From contig NW_026262581.1 in NCBI RefSeq assembly GCF_021869535.1, forward strand, positions 117,952,771 through 118,016,770: DNA of 64,000 nt, in the 5' to 3' direction. The number at the start of each line of letters is the position of its first letter. Positions within the stretch are counted from its first letter, which is position 1. This DNA comes from Mytilus californianus (lineage: Eukaryota; Mollusca; Bivalvia; Mytilida; Mytilidae). The translations under genes were made by a program, and so were the position numbers. The notes below the pieces were generated by a model. It was not told the DNA's origin. It worked only from the letters and a program-made list of their open reading frames with translations, and did not search any database. This document shows, piece by piece, positions 22,460 through 35,579 of this stretch.

Positions 22460-24894
22460 TATTAATGGTTTGTAGTGCTTGTTATAAATATAGATGTGTA
22501 GCACCAAACGATTTGGACATATAAAACCTAAATGAAACCATTAAAAAGCGAAATAAAATACAGTAAGAATTGTAAAACGTTATGTTATGGATTGTTTCGA
22601 AACTTGGGGAAAAAGCTAATCTTCCAGATCAAGAATTAGCAACTTAGGAAAAAGATTTTTTTTTAGTCTAAATTCTGTATTTCACTGATAAATGAACTCA
22701 CTTTTTAGAGTCAGTATTACACTTTACACTGATGAGACACGAACCCTTTACTAATTTTAATCTAAAGGGTTGGTCAATTCACTTACGCTACACACGCAGC
22801 AATACTAATACCAGCCAACACTGTTCAACTCTAAGTCAAAACCATATGTCCAGATGTAAAGATCATGCAAACTGTTGACACTTTGTTTCATCTCGAACGA
22901 AAATCATTAAGAAAGGCGTATCAAATACAATAAAGGCTCGACTTTCTTTTAATCATACTATTCATTGTTTCCATAAGCTCTATTTATACATTGTGTGGCA
23001 TTGATACGTTGAAACACAACACATTTAAACTAGGAATAATTTAGTGATATGTTTTTTATCAACACCGGCTTGCTCTGTTCGATGGGATGAAGGTGTGACA
23101 AAACAAACACATGTATGAATTGAAAACTGTCATTTATTATTAAAAAGACGAAGAAGCAACAAAATGATAAACATGTGTAATTAAATCAATAAATCATATT
23201 TATAAACAACATATATGTTTATAATGACAAAACCTTATTGACCCATCCTATCAAAGATGTTGTTACATTCGCCATCATATTGTTACACAAAACCTTCCTT
23301 GAAACAATATACCCAATCCAAGCCAGTGACAAAAAAATAAAAAATACAATAAGATACAACTACCATAAGAAATTCACAAAACTAAACTATCTACATTTAT
23401 CTTAGAGCTTTTATTCTAGTTACTAAAGGCCCAATTCCCCAATCCCATGATTATACATGTATTTACAGATTTTAACATGACTGCCAGATGCCCCTGTCCC
23501 CATAGCAACCAAACGCCAACGATAACAATATTTACCATATTTATTTTTTTAATTTCTTTTTAATTTTTTTGATTTTTAATTTTGTTTTATCTTTTAGTTA
23601 TAGTTTTTGAATAGAGTAAAACTCGTTTTTATTCGTTTTAATTGCGCTTATAAGTATGTTGATACGATACATTATTTTCGTCTACTTGATTTAGGGAAAA
23701 ATAATGGTATTTCCCACAGAGTTTATAACAGTGCGGAAAGTTAATCATTTAACTTTGTGAGATTCCAAAATGTTATGCCAAAAGGTTCCGAATCGTCTAG
23801 AACTCAAGCTATAGTCGTCTGCAATGACAGACGGGGATGATTTATTAGTTTTTGTTTTATAATCTCTCTGAGAATCTGGTTAAGGGGGTACACAACACCT
23901 AAGAAAGATAATTCTAACTCATGGTCTGTTTCATTGCAGTGTTTTAAAATCACATGCAATATGCAAGAACGTAAAAGATCCTGATCAGAATGTTTACTTT
24001 GTTGCTAAGAGCAGATGTACACCTATTGTTATTCATTTAATCTTTTAATCCATTTATAGTTACACATTTTCCATCAATGAATTCAAAGAGACAAAATAGG
24101 AGAATTTTAAAGTAAAATAAATTTACAAAAGAAAACCAGGAGGTAAGATTTTTTCAAAGTGGAAATGAAGGGAAACAGAAAGGACCATAACTGTTTTCGT
24201 TTTTTGACCCAGGCCTTACATATAATATAATAAAGTATAGAGTATAAAAAGTAAAAAAGCCTTACAATAAAATTATAACCAAATAAATATATAAACAAAG
24301 GACAGCTATGCTTCTATTTGTACCACATTGATTAAAATCAAACCAGAATTGACTCCACGATACTTTGTTTTGAAAACCGCAGTTTTGAATGAAATACACT
24401 TCATAGTGTAAAATTGTAGTTTACGAATAATTTATACATGAAATGTGTATTTGTGTGTTGAAAAAACGCTGGCATTTTTTTTTATGCAATTGAAAATTTT
24501 AGAACATGATTTATAATCATATAAAAAGTCAGAAGATACCAAGGGGATAATCAACCACTAGTGCATCATTTACAAATCAATACAAGGAACAAAGACAACA
24601 ATAAGAAAAAAAACCATCAGATTCATTCCACGAAACATTACAGTATATCATTCAACTCTCTGTTGTCGACCTTTATCCTTGCAGGTGTAGAAAATAAACA
24701 GGTGTCTTCTATTCCGTCCGCAATTTTTTTAAAAATTTAGAACCATGGTTGAAACTGAAACTACACATGTATGATACAAATAGAACGTGTGAGTTTTGCT
24801 TTATCAAATTCTAATTTCGAAGGGATAGCGAAATTTGTTTTCTTTTGTTGTGCTTTTGTATATCTTCCTGAATTAGTGAATGCAATTTTGAAGT

Positions 24895-25300
24895 AAATAT
24901 AAAAAAGAAGATGTGGAACGATTGCCAATGAGACAACTCTCCACAACACATCAAATGACACAGAAATTAACAGCTGTAGGTCACCGTACGGCCTTCAACA
25001 ATGAGCAAAGCCCATACCGCATAGTCAGCTATAAAAGGCCCAGAAATCTGAAATGTAAAACAATTCAAACGAGAAATCTAACAGTCTAGTTTATGTACAA
25101 AAAAATGAACGAAAAACAAATATGTAACACAGCAACAAACGACAACCACCGAATTAAAGGCTCCTGACTTGGGACAGGCACATACATACAGAACGTGGCG
25201 GGGTTAAACATGTAAGCGAGATCCAAACCCTCCCCCTAACCTGGGACAGTGGTGGAACAGTACAACATAAGAACGAACTATACAAATCAGTTGAAAAAAG
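24895..25300 (+). repeat. Dispersed repeat A, copy in duplication unit 1
   Basis: Full set of family blocks from AAGAAGATGTGGAACGATTG through CCGTACGGCCTTCAACAATG, GGCTCCTGACTTGGGACAGG to CCCTCCCCCTAACCTGGGAC. Confidence 0.8.
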
Positions 25301-26141
25301 CTTAGTTCATCAGATTGATACAAATGGAAATGCATATAACAAACTGGACTGAACGTGGCAGGGTACTTGTACATCCCAACACCAAATAGACACTAAGTAC
25401 AGATCTGAGAGTACTCACAGTTACTGACAGCTAGTTCAAAGCCAATTACAATTATTAAAAAAAATCATGCATCTTAGACTACACATTTTGAAAGCATTTT
25501 TAAGACTGATTTGTTTTAAATGAATCTAATTTTCATACCTCACCAGAAATACTATCAAATTAAATGTTTAACGAACTTGCTTATACATAAGGATCTTGCA
25601 CGTTCAGTTCTATTTTATCACCTAGTTCGAATTTTCAGGAGCCGTGGTTCTTTGAACCCATGGATTCGTCGTTCATTTTTTAATCGTTTATCTTTTCTTT
25701 TTAAATCTGTAGACCAACGAAATTGAAAATCTTGTTCATGTAAAATATCTGCCGATTTAAAGAATTTTTCTATGTATCCTATGTATTTTTGGCGTCTCAT
25801 GCTGTTAATTTCAACAGCTCATATCTCAAAAATGTAAAACGGTTACTCCCTTTTTTATTTAATTATCTCGTGTACTTTTACACGCAGAATTCATATGTGA
25901 AATAAAAAAAAAAACATTCTGTGGAGTAGTTAAATACGTTCACTTCGCCTCACTAGAAACTATACCTTTTTTGATTTTTTTATGTATATACATGTCCCTT
26001 ATGTATTCCGTGTGCATGGAATTTGTTGATATGTCATAATGTGTGTCTATATTGTTGTATGGTCGAGTAGAGCTTGTGTAATATGTATTTGTTAACTAAA
26101 TATTGACTCTAAATAAAACTTAGAATTCAATTGAATTGAAT

Positions 26142-26500
26142 TAACAAGCCAAAAATGTCAGGCCTAGGTCAAAAGACAAATGTCATGGCCTACTAAAGTG
26201 TTTCTTGCCAAAAATACAGTTATCGTCCTCGAGGTCAAAGTTCAAGGTCAAAACTGTAAGGGGCACACCACCTCATGATGATACATCCACATGCCAAAGA
26301 TGTAAGGTATAGGTCAAAAGACGAAGAAGTTATTGCCTGGTTTTGTTTCTTGCAAACAAATACATAAAGTTGACCTTGAGGTCAAATTTGAAGGTCACAT
26401 GAATGTTATCATGATAGAAGACACTTAACCTCATGACTATACATCCGCATGACAAATATCTAAAGCCTAGATCAAAAGACAAAAAAATTATGGCCCATAT
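26142..26500 (+). repeat. Three ~150-bp tandem units rich in AGGTCA, copy 1
   Basis: Units anchored by AGGTCAAAAGAC at 26166, 26311 and (AGATCAAAAGAC) 26469. Between them lie AGGTCAAAGTTCAAGGTCA (26232-26250) and TGACCTTGAGGTCA (26371-26384). Confidence 0.7.
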
Positions 26501-29500
26501 GTACTATCAGAATGGAACTTGCTCTAATTTATTGAGGGTGGGGGTATATTTTATCCTTGAATTGAATACAATCTGACGGTTAAATTGTTAAACATTTCAG
26601 CGAGAATAACAAACTGATATAGTACTACAAATGGTTAGTTTTTCAAAAGAAATAAACGACACATTTTTTTTAATTAACAATTTTATCTAAAAATATTTGA
26701 CCAATCATAGTCATTTTTTGGTTGATTCATCTAGACCCACCTTTTTATTTCAGACTAAAATTTAAATTTAGAAGCAAAGACTTACAAGTAAAGGGTATCA
26801 ATCAATTCAAAATTAACTGATTCATCACTATTAAAATATGCTTTAGTCAATTTAGGCTTAATTTTCAAAAACAATAACATGTATACCCCTATACCCATAT
26901 TTCTGGAACTTCAAAAATCGACCGAAATTAGCATGTGACCCATGCCGTATTTGGGTGGCCATATCGTTTTTACAAAGGAATCAAATCTTTAACAAATTTT
27001 ACAAAATGTTCAGTTAGGCCTAACTTATCAATGAGATAAAAACAAGAAAAATTAAACGACAGTTTTTTTTAGGGGGTATAGTGTTGGGTACCCCCTTAAA
27101 TAAGTGTGAAGTTGCATGAACAAAAGTTGCAAGCGTCAACACTTCGTTTTAATTATGATTAAGTTATCCTCAAAAACAATGTTAAAAAAGTGATAGAAAA
27201 TGATTGTATAATTATATTGTAAATATTACAACATATAGTTTCAAAGAAGAAAATTAAAACGTTTATTCCACTGCACAATAGCAACCCTTGCTGTAATTTA
27301 GATATGACATTTATATATATACATATATATATATATATATACCCTCTTGGATTATGGTTACCCATGAATATAACATATATGGGTTGTCAGAGGCCCATGT
27401 TTACATGGTAGCCAACACCTAACCACAAGCATATAAACTACACAATATTACACCTTAAGTTTGTAATGTACAAAGGATTGAAATGAAAGAGGCCCATGTC
27501 CCTATTTCATTTTTAATCACAGTAACTAACAAACAGTTCCAATTTAGATGTCTTATTAATGGTTTGTAGTGCTTGTTATAAATATAGATGTGTAGCACCA
27601 AAAGATTTGGACATATAAAACCTAAATGAAACCATTAAAAAGCGAAATAAAATACAGTAAGAATTGTAAAACGTTATGTTATGGATTGTTTCGAAACTTG
27701 GGGAAAAAGCTAATCTTCCAGATCAAGAATTAGCAACTTAGGAAAAAGATTTTTTTTTAGTCTAAATTCTGTATTTCACTGATAAATGAACTCACTTTTT
27801 AGAGTCAGTATTACACTTTACACTGATGAGACACGAACCCTTTACTAATTTTAATCTAAAGGTTTGGTCAATTCACTTACGCTACACACGCAGCAATACT
27901 AATACCAGCCAACACTGTTCAACTCTAAGTCAAAACCATATGTCCAGATGTAAAGATCATGCAAACTGTTGACACTTTGTTTCATCTCGAACGAAAATCA
28001 TTAAGAAAGGCGTATCAAATACAATAAAGGCTCGACTTTCTTTTAATCATACTATTCATTGTTTCCATAAGCTCTATTTATACATTGCGTGGCATTGATA
28101 CGTTGAAACACAACACATTTAAACTAGGAATAATTTAGTGATATGTTTTTTATCAACACCGGCTTGCTCTGTTCGATGGGATGAAGGTGTGACAAAACAA
28201 ACACATGTATGAATTGAAAACTGTCATTTATTATTAAAAAGACGAAGAAGCAACAAAATGATAAACATGTGTAATTAAATCAATAAATCATATTTATAAA
28301 CAACATATATGTTTATAATGACAAAACCTTATTGACCCATCCTATCAAAGATGTTGTTACATTCGCCATCATATTGTTACACAAAACTTTCCTTGAAACA
28401 ATATACCCAATCCAAGCCAGTGACAAAAAAATAAAAAATACAATAAGATACAACTACCATAAGAAATTCACAAAACTAAACTATCTACATTTATCTTAGA
28501 GCTTTTATTCTAGTTACTAAAGGCCCAATTCCCCAATCCCATGATTATACATGTATTTACAGATTTTAACATGACTGCCAGATGCCCCTGTCCCCATAGC
28601 AACCAAACGCCAACGATAACAATATTTACCATATTTATTTTTTTAATTTCTTTTTAATTTTTTTGATTTTTAATTTTGTTTTATCTTTTAGTTATAGTTT
28701 TTGAATAGAGTAAAACTCGTTTTTATTCGTTTTAATTGCGCTTATAAATATGTTGATACGATACATTATTTTCGTCTACTTGATTTAGGGAAAAATAATG
28801 GTATTTCCCACAGAGTTTATAACAGTGCGGAAAGTTAATCATTTAACTTTGTGAGATTCCAAAATGTTATGCCAAAAGGTTCCGAATCGTCTAGAACTCA
28901 AGCTATAGTCGTCTGCAATGACAGACGGGGATGATTTATTAGTTTTTGTTTTATAATCTCTCTGAGAATCTGGTTAAGGGGGTACACAACACCTAAGAAA
29001 GATAATTCTAACTCATGGTCTGTTTCATTGCAGTGTTTTAAAATCACATGCAATATGCAAGAACGTAAAAGATCCTGATCAGAATGTTTACTTTGTTGCT
29101 AAGAGCAGATGTACACCTATTGTTATTCATTTAATCTTTTAATCCATTTATAGTTACACATTTTCCATCAATGAATTCAAAGAGACAAAATAGGAGAATT
29201 TTAAAGTAAAATAAATTTACAAAAGAAAACCAGGAGGTAAGATTTTTTCAAAGTGGAAATGAAGGGAAACAGAAAGGACCATAACTGTTTTCGTTTTTTG
29301 ACCCAGGCCTTACATATAATATAATAAAGTATAGAGTATAAAAAGTAAAAAAGCCTTACAATAAAATTATAACCAAATAAATATATAAACAAAGGACAGC
29401 TATGCTTCTATTTGTACCACATTGATTAAAATCAAACCAGAATTGACTCCACGATACTTTGTTTTGAAAACCGCAGTTTTGAATGAAATACACTTCATAG

Positions 29501-29989
29501 TGTAAAATTGTAGTTTACGAATAATTTATACATGAAATGTGTATTTGTGTGTTGAAAAAACGCTGGCATTTTTTTTTATGCAATTGAAAATTTTAGAACA
29601 TGATTTATAATCATATAAAAAGTCAGAAGATACCAAGGGGATAATCAACCACTAGTGCATCATTTACAAATCAATACAAGGAACAAAGACAACAATAAGA
29701 AAAAAAACCATCAGATTCATTCCACGAAACATTACAGTATATCATTCAACTCTCTGTTGTCGACCTTTATCCTTGCAGGTGTAGAAAATAAACAGGTGTC
29801 TTCTATTCCGTCCGCAATTTTTTTTTTAAATTTAGAACCATGGTTGAAACTGAAACTACACATGTATGATACAAATAGAACGTGTGAGTTTTGCTTTATC
29901 AAATTCTAATTTCGAAGGGATAGCGAAATTTGTTTTCTTTTGTTGTGCTTTTGTATATCTTCCTGAATTAGTGAATGCAATTTTGAAGT

Positions 29990-30395
29990 AAATATAAAAA
30001 AGAAGATGTGGAACGATTGCCAATGAGACAACTCTCCACAACACATCAAATGACACAGAAATTAACAGCTGTAGGTCACCGTACGGCCTTCAACAATGAG
30101 CAAAGCCCATACCGCATAGTCAGCTATAAAAGGCCCAGAAATCTGAAATGTAAAACAATTCAAACGAGAAATCTAACAGTCTAGTTTATGTACAAAAAAA
30201 TGAACGAAAAACAAATATGTAACACAGCAACAAACGACAACCACCGAATTAAAGGCTCCTGACTTGGGACAGGCACATACATACAGAACGTGGCGGGGTT
30301 AAACATGTAAGCGAGATCCAAACCCTCCCCCTAACCTGGGACAGTGGTGGAACAGTACAACATAAGAACGAACTATACAAATCAGTTGAAAAAAG
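29990..30395 (+). repeat. Dispersed repeat A, copy in duplication unit 2
   Basis: Duplicate of the copy at 24895-25300, carried by the tandem duplication. Confidence 0.8.
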
Positions 30396-31236
30396 CTTAG
30401 TTCATCAGATTGATACAAATGGAAATGCATATAACAAACTGGACTGAACGTGGCAGGGTACTTGTACATCCCAACACCAAATAGACACTAAGTACAGATC
30501 TGAGAGTACTCACAGTTACTGACAGCTAGTTCAAAGCCAATTACAATTATTAAAAAAAATCATGCATCTTAGACTACACATTTTGAAAGCATTTTTAAGA
30601 CTGATTTGTTTTAAATGAATCTAATTTTCATACCTCACCAGAAATACTATCAAATTAAATGTTTAACGAACTTGCTTATACATAAGGATCTTGCACGTTC
30701 AGTTCTATTTTATCACCTAGTTCGAATTTTCAGGAGCCGTGGTTCTTTGAACCCATGGATTCGTCGTTCATTTTTTAATCGTTTATCTTTTCTTTTTAAA
30801 TCTGTAGACCAACGAAATTGAAAATCTTGTTCATGTAAAATATCTGCCGATTTAAAGAATTTTTCTATGTATCCTATGTATTTTTGGCGTCTCATGCTGT
30901 TAATTTCAACAGCTCATATCTCAAAAATGTAAAACGGTTACTCCCTTTTTTATTTAATTATCTCGTGTACTTTTACACGCAGAATTCATATGTGAAATAA
31001 AAAAAAAACATTCTGTGGAGTAGTTAAATACGTTCACTTCGCCTCACTAGAAACTATACCTTTTTTGATTTTTTTATGTATATACATGTCCCTTATGTAT
31101 TCCGTGTGCATGGAATTTGTTGATATGTCATAATGTGTGTCTATATTGTTGTATGGTCGAGTAGAGCTTGTGTAATATGTATTTGTTAACTAAATATTGA
31201 CTCTAAATAAAACTTAGAATTCAATTGAATTGAATT

Positions 31237-31595
31237 AACAAGCCAAAAATGTCAGGCCTAGGTCAAAAGACAAATGTCATGGCCTACTAAAGTGTTTCTT
31301 GCCAAAAATACAGTTATCGTCCTCGAGGTCAAAGTTCAAGGTCAAAACTGTAAGGGGCACACCACCTCATGATGATACATCCACATGCCAAAGATGTAAG
31401 GTATAGGTCAAAAGACGAAGAAGTTATTGCCTGGTTTTGTTTCTTGCAAACAAATACATAAAGTTGACCTTGAGGTCAAATTTGAAGGTCACATGAATGT
31501 TATCATGATAGAAGACACTTAACCTCATGACTATACATCCGCATGACAAATATCTAAAGCCTAGATCAAAAGACAAAAAAATTATGGCCCATATG
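31237..31595 (+). repeat. Three ~150-bp tandem units rich in AGGTCA, copy 2
   Basis: Duplicate of 26142-26500, with the same AGGTCAAAGTTCAAGGTCA motif conserved. Confidence 0.7.
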
Positions 31596-32680
31596 TACTA
31601 TCAGAATGGAACTTGCTCTAATTTATTGAGGGTGGGGGTATATTTTATCCTTGAATTGAATACAATCTGACGGTTAAATTGTTAAACATTTCAGCGAGAA
31701 TAACAAACTGATATAGTACTACAAATGGTTAGTTTTTCAAAAGAAATAAACGACACATTTTTTTTAATTAACAATTTTATCTAAAAATATTTGACCAATC
31801 ATAGTCATTTTTTGGTTGATTCATCTAGACCCACCTTTTTATTTCAGACTAAAATTTAAATTTAGAAGCAAAGACTTACAAGTAAAGGGTATCAATCAAT
31901 TCAAAATTAACTGATTCATCACTATTAAAATATGCTTTAGTCAATTTAGGCTTAATTTTCAAAAACAATAACATGTATACCCCTATACCCATATTTCTGG
32001 AACTTCAAAAATCGACCGAAATTAGCATGTGACCCATGCCGTATTTGGGTGGCCATATCGTTTTTACAAAGGAATCAAATCTTTAACAAATTTTACATAA
32101 TGTTCAGTTAGGCCTAACTTATCAATGAGATAAAAACAAGAAAAATTAAACGACAGTTTGTTTTAGGGGGTATAGTGTTGGGTACCCCCTTAAATAAGTG
32201 TGAAGTTGCATGAACAAAAGTTGCAAGCGTCAACACTTCGTTTTAATTATGATTAAGTTATCCTCAAAAACAATGTTAAAAAAGTGATAGAAAATGATTG
32301 TATAATTATATTGTAAATATTACAACATATAGTTTCAAAGAAGAAAATTAAAACGTTTATTCCACTGCACAATAGCAACCCTTGCTGTAATTGAGATATG
32401 ACATTTATATATACATATATATATATATATATACCCTCTTGGATTATGGTTACCCATGAATATAACATATATGGGTTGTCAGAGGCCCATGTTCACATGG
32501 TAGCCAACACCTAACCACAAGCATATAAACTACACAATATTACACCTTAAGTTTGTAATGTACAAAGGATTGAAATGAAAGAGGCCCATGTCCCTATTTC
32601 ATTTTTAATCACAGTAACTAACAAACAGTTCCAATTTAGATGTCTTATGACATTGACTCTACAAGTATATAACCTTTTCA

Positions 32681-33350
32681 TTATGGTTGATCAAGGCCCA
32701 TATCCCCATGGCAACCAACACCTACCAACAACCATATAAACTGTGCTTGAATTATTCTGAAGTAAATAGTAAACAACTTGTTGATTTGGAAATCCATCCC
32801 AATTAACGCCGAAAACTGTTGGCAGTCTCTGCTAGTAGCATTTGAGCACGTAGGATTGCTGCTTTCACATAATGGGTTAACGGTGATATTTGAGGTGTGT
32901 GACTGGGAAGGTGTCGTCAAACCTCGTGCATTAAATGTAGTGTTACTTTGCGTTGATGACAACATAGAATTAACACTCTGGGACTGGTTTGTCAGTGCTG
33001 GTGTTAAAAGTAGATCGGATGTAGTTACATCCTTGCCTTGTATAACACCAGTACTTTTGAAAATCGTAACCACAGGTTTTGTGATGATTGGTGTTGCAAC
33101 AGTTATTATCCTCACAACTTCATCATCATTACTTTCTTTATCTATATTTGGAACATTCGGATTTGAAGAATCTGTGTTTGAGTTTTGAACAGGATTAGAT
33201 TGTGAATTTCCAGACAATTGGTCAGAATTTGTATTTGAATTTGATGAGCTGTGTAAAAGAATGTTGATATAAGGTACATCCACCCCAGATCAGCATTGTT
33301 TATGTTTCCCATGATCTCCTCAAGCCTCTGGGTCCTTTTTCTTTTGCGAT
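32681..33350 (-). pseudogene. Ser/Asn/Thr-rich open frame with a frameshifted N-terminal part
   Basis: About 200 codons are open, from a GTG at 33283 to the stop at 32681. The protein is low in complexity but not simple: SSSNSNTNSDQLSGNSQSNP, then an ordered-looking stretch VVRIITVATPIITKPVVTIF, then PTCSNATSRDCQQFSALIGM. Just upstream in another frame is RKRKRTQRLEEIMGNINNAD, which reads naturally into the main frame if one G of the GGGG near 33283 is ignored. That suggests one coding unit broken by a single-base shift, either in the genome or in the assembly. No ATG, no recognised domain. It could be a retroelement ORF1/gag-like protein or a retrocopy. Confidence 0.35.
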
Positions 33351-33704
33351 TACTTATTTTAGGTTACTTCCGAAGTCATCGCTGATAATGTGAAAGCTGA
33401 AAGATAACATTAAATATATCAAATGCATGATATGAACTTCAACGTCCTCTAAATGCCAGTTGTACATAATAAACATATAAAATATATAACTTCTGTTCCC
33501 AGATTTACCTGCCATTTTCAATCTGCAACTGAAGTGCCTTCTGAAATCAGATAACAACAGGGGAAGGAACTAACTTGATTAAACATTTCTCCTACATAAA
33601 GTCAAAGAGTTATGATGCTTTCTATAGTACCGCTCAGTTTGCCAAAAAAATATTTTTAATAAAAATTAGCATTTTTCTACACAAAGTTTCTCAGCAGTAA
33701 CATA
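33351..33704. other. Intron sequence, nothing recognised
   Basis: No repeat family or coding signal that I can support. Confidence 0.3.
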
Positions 33705-33960
33705 CCCTCTGCCCCATCGTATGGTGTTTACATATCTCAGTTGATACGTTATGCTCGAGCATGTTCACACTGTACGGACTTTATGTACAGGAGTGTGCTC
33801 CTTACGCAGAAACTGCTCCAACAGAGTTATGAGTAGGAAAGATTAAAAATGCCACTTCGCAAATTTTATGGACACCATTACGAATTGGTTGATCTATACG
33901 ACGTGTCTGTGTCTAAACTAATTAACGACATTTTTACCACGTCTTAGATTGTGGTTTACC
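33705..33960 (+). pseudogene. Penelope-like RT C-terminal remnant
   Basis: Reads PSYGVYISQLIRYARACSHC, YRSVLLTQKLLQQSYE, a stop, then after a shift KMPLRKFYGHHYELVDLYDV. These correspond to the same C-terminal RT region as 6850-7130. Multiple breaks, no catalytic part. Confidence 0.65.
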
Positions 33961-35579
33961 GTCTTCGTCGTCTGGTCTTCTAAGTACCAAACGTGACCTT
34001 TTCCCGATTATGACTGTTTTGCTGAGTGTAAATTCGCATTGCTATTAGACGTGTCTCGGTAGTTGTACATCAAACATTCATGAATGAACTTATGATGTTT
34101 CATTTGTAATTCTGGTTGGATGTTGTTTTATGTCTTATCGTTTGTTTTTTTATTTCTATTTTTTTTTTCTATATGTATGTAAAAGTAAAGATATTAATCA
34201 CCTAGTTCATTTATATAATTTTTAGTGTAAAGCAACTTTATGGACAGGATTTATTTGTTTTTACACAGTTTGATTTAAAAGAAAAACCGACATGGTTATA
34301 AAATACAAATAATTACACCATTACTAACACAATTCTATATTTATATTCTTGCAATGGTTAAAAAATACATCAAATAACACCATTACAAACTTAATCCCAA
34401 TTTTATATTCTGTTTTTAGAAATGTACCTGTGACGTCACTTTTTGTGACGTTGATACATTTGTGTGACGCAGAGTTCATTTTTCTATTGGGCTGTATTTG
34501 TGTTCTGTCGTAAATTAATGTTAGGTGTTTGTTGTTATTCTGTGGTTTACATGTTAAAATGTACTATTATAAAATTTATTTATGTATTTCTCTGTCCTGA
34601 ATGTTCTTGCATTTATTTGTACTGTATTCCTGTCACGTAATGTTGTCATTTTAACGGCATTTTTAACATTGCCATTTAAGCGGGAGGTTTGGCTAGCCAT
34701 AAAACCAGGTTCAACCCACCATTTTTTCTTAAAATGTCCTTTTCAAGTCAGGAATATGGCAGTTGTTATTACATAGTCCGTTTCTATGTATGTTGGCGTT
34801 TGTTTTGTAGCAGTTCAATGTTTCTGTTATTCTGTTTTGTTTCCTCTTGTAGTTGATGTGTTTCCTTCAGTTTGGTTTGTGACCCGGATTTGTTTCAGTT
34901 AAATCATTTTATGACTACTGAACAGTAGTATACTACTATTGCCTTTATTCTTCATTAAAATTGTTCGTACTTTTGGACGGTCATTTCGAAAATGGTAGAC
35001 AACGGATAATTTTTTAGACCGGGAATCAATTCAAAATAACAAATACATTTAAAACAAATGGATGATTCTCAAACTTTGAGATTTTTGTTTTAATAAAAGC
35101 TCAGTTTTTACCGCAATTTCGACACCGATAACTAATTTAAACTAGTATAATACAGTTAATTTAATTATGATCAAGTACCAGAACAGAACACGAGTGTCTT
35201 CAAATATGTGATTTTTTTTCATTTCTAATCGAAAATGTGACTGTGGGAATCAATCTGGAATTCCAAAATAAACCTGAAGCTAAATTGTTGTTGAAGTCCT
35301 AGTACATAAAGATGAAAATCAAAATTGGTTAATGTTTGGAGAAAAACTAAGTTTTAACCTCATTTCCACCAATTGAACATGCCGCAAATTTGTTCCCAGG
35401 AAAAGATTACCAGTGTCCTTCGAAATTCTAGATCAAAAAGATATTTCTCAAAATTTTAAATAAAAAATAAGGAATTTTTACAAAAATGTTCCGCTCTTAT
35501 AAATATAAATACTGTTTATAAACATTATTGATACACTTATAACTTAAGGGCTCCACTGTTAAGTCTGCATGGTCTTATC
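33961..35579. other. Intron with two repeat traces
   Basis: A ~75-bp segment is repeated in tandem at about 34285-34420 (AAATAATTACACCATTAC versus CAAATAACACCATTACAA). A forward piece of repeat B lies at 34670-34785 (GTTTGGCTAGCCATAAAACC, AAGTCAGGAATATGGCAGTT). The rest shows nothing. Confidence 0.45.

Larger units (their letters stand above)
22460..27553 (+). repeat. 5.09-kb direct tandem duplication, copy 1
   Basis: Base for base the same as 27554-32648 with an offset of 5,094 (5,095 after a small T-run indel near 24,725). Only scattered differences are visible, for example CCAAACG/CCAAAAG, AAGGGTTGG/AAGGTTTGG and TGTGTGGC/TGCGTGGC near the start, and a different (TA)n length near the end. 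It contains a repeat A copy and the AGGTCA tandem repeat, but no exon of the receptor gene and no recognised ORF. Confidence 0.95.
27554..32648 (+). repeat. 5.09-kb direct tandem duplication, copy 2
   Basis: Second copy of 22460-27553. The junction between copies and the right edge share only the bases TTAT, so the breakpoint has a short microhomology at most. The sequence after 32648 differs from the start of the unit. Confidence 0.95.

Noticed and set aside
24107-24298. Aromatic-rich frame repeated at 29201-29392, suggestive of a membrane protein
   Set aside because: It is identical only because of the tandem duplication; composition is that of AT-rich noncoding DNA.
25618-25800. Basic 60-codon minus-strand frame (also 30713-30895)
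   Set aside because: Short, no family, no start context, and duplicated passively.
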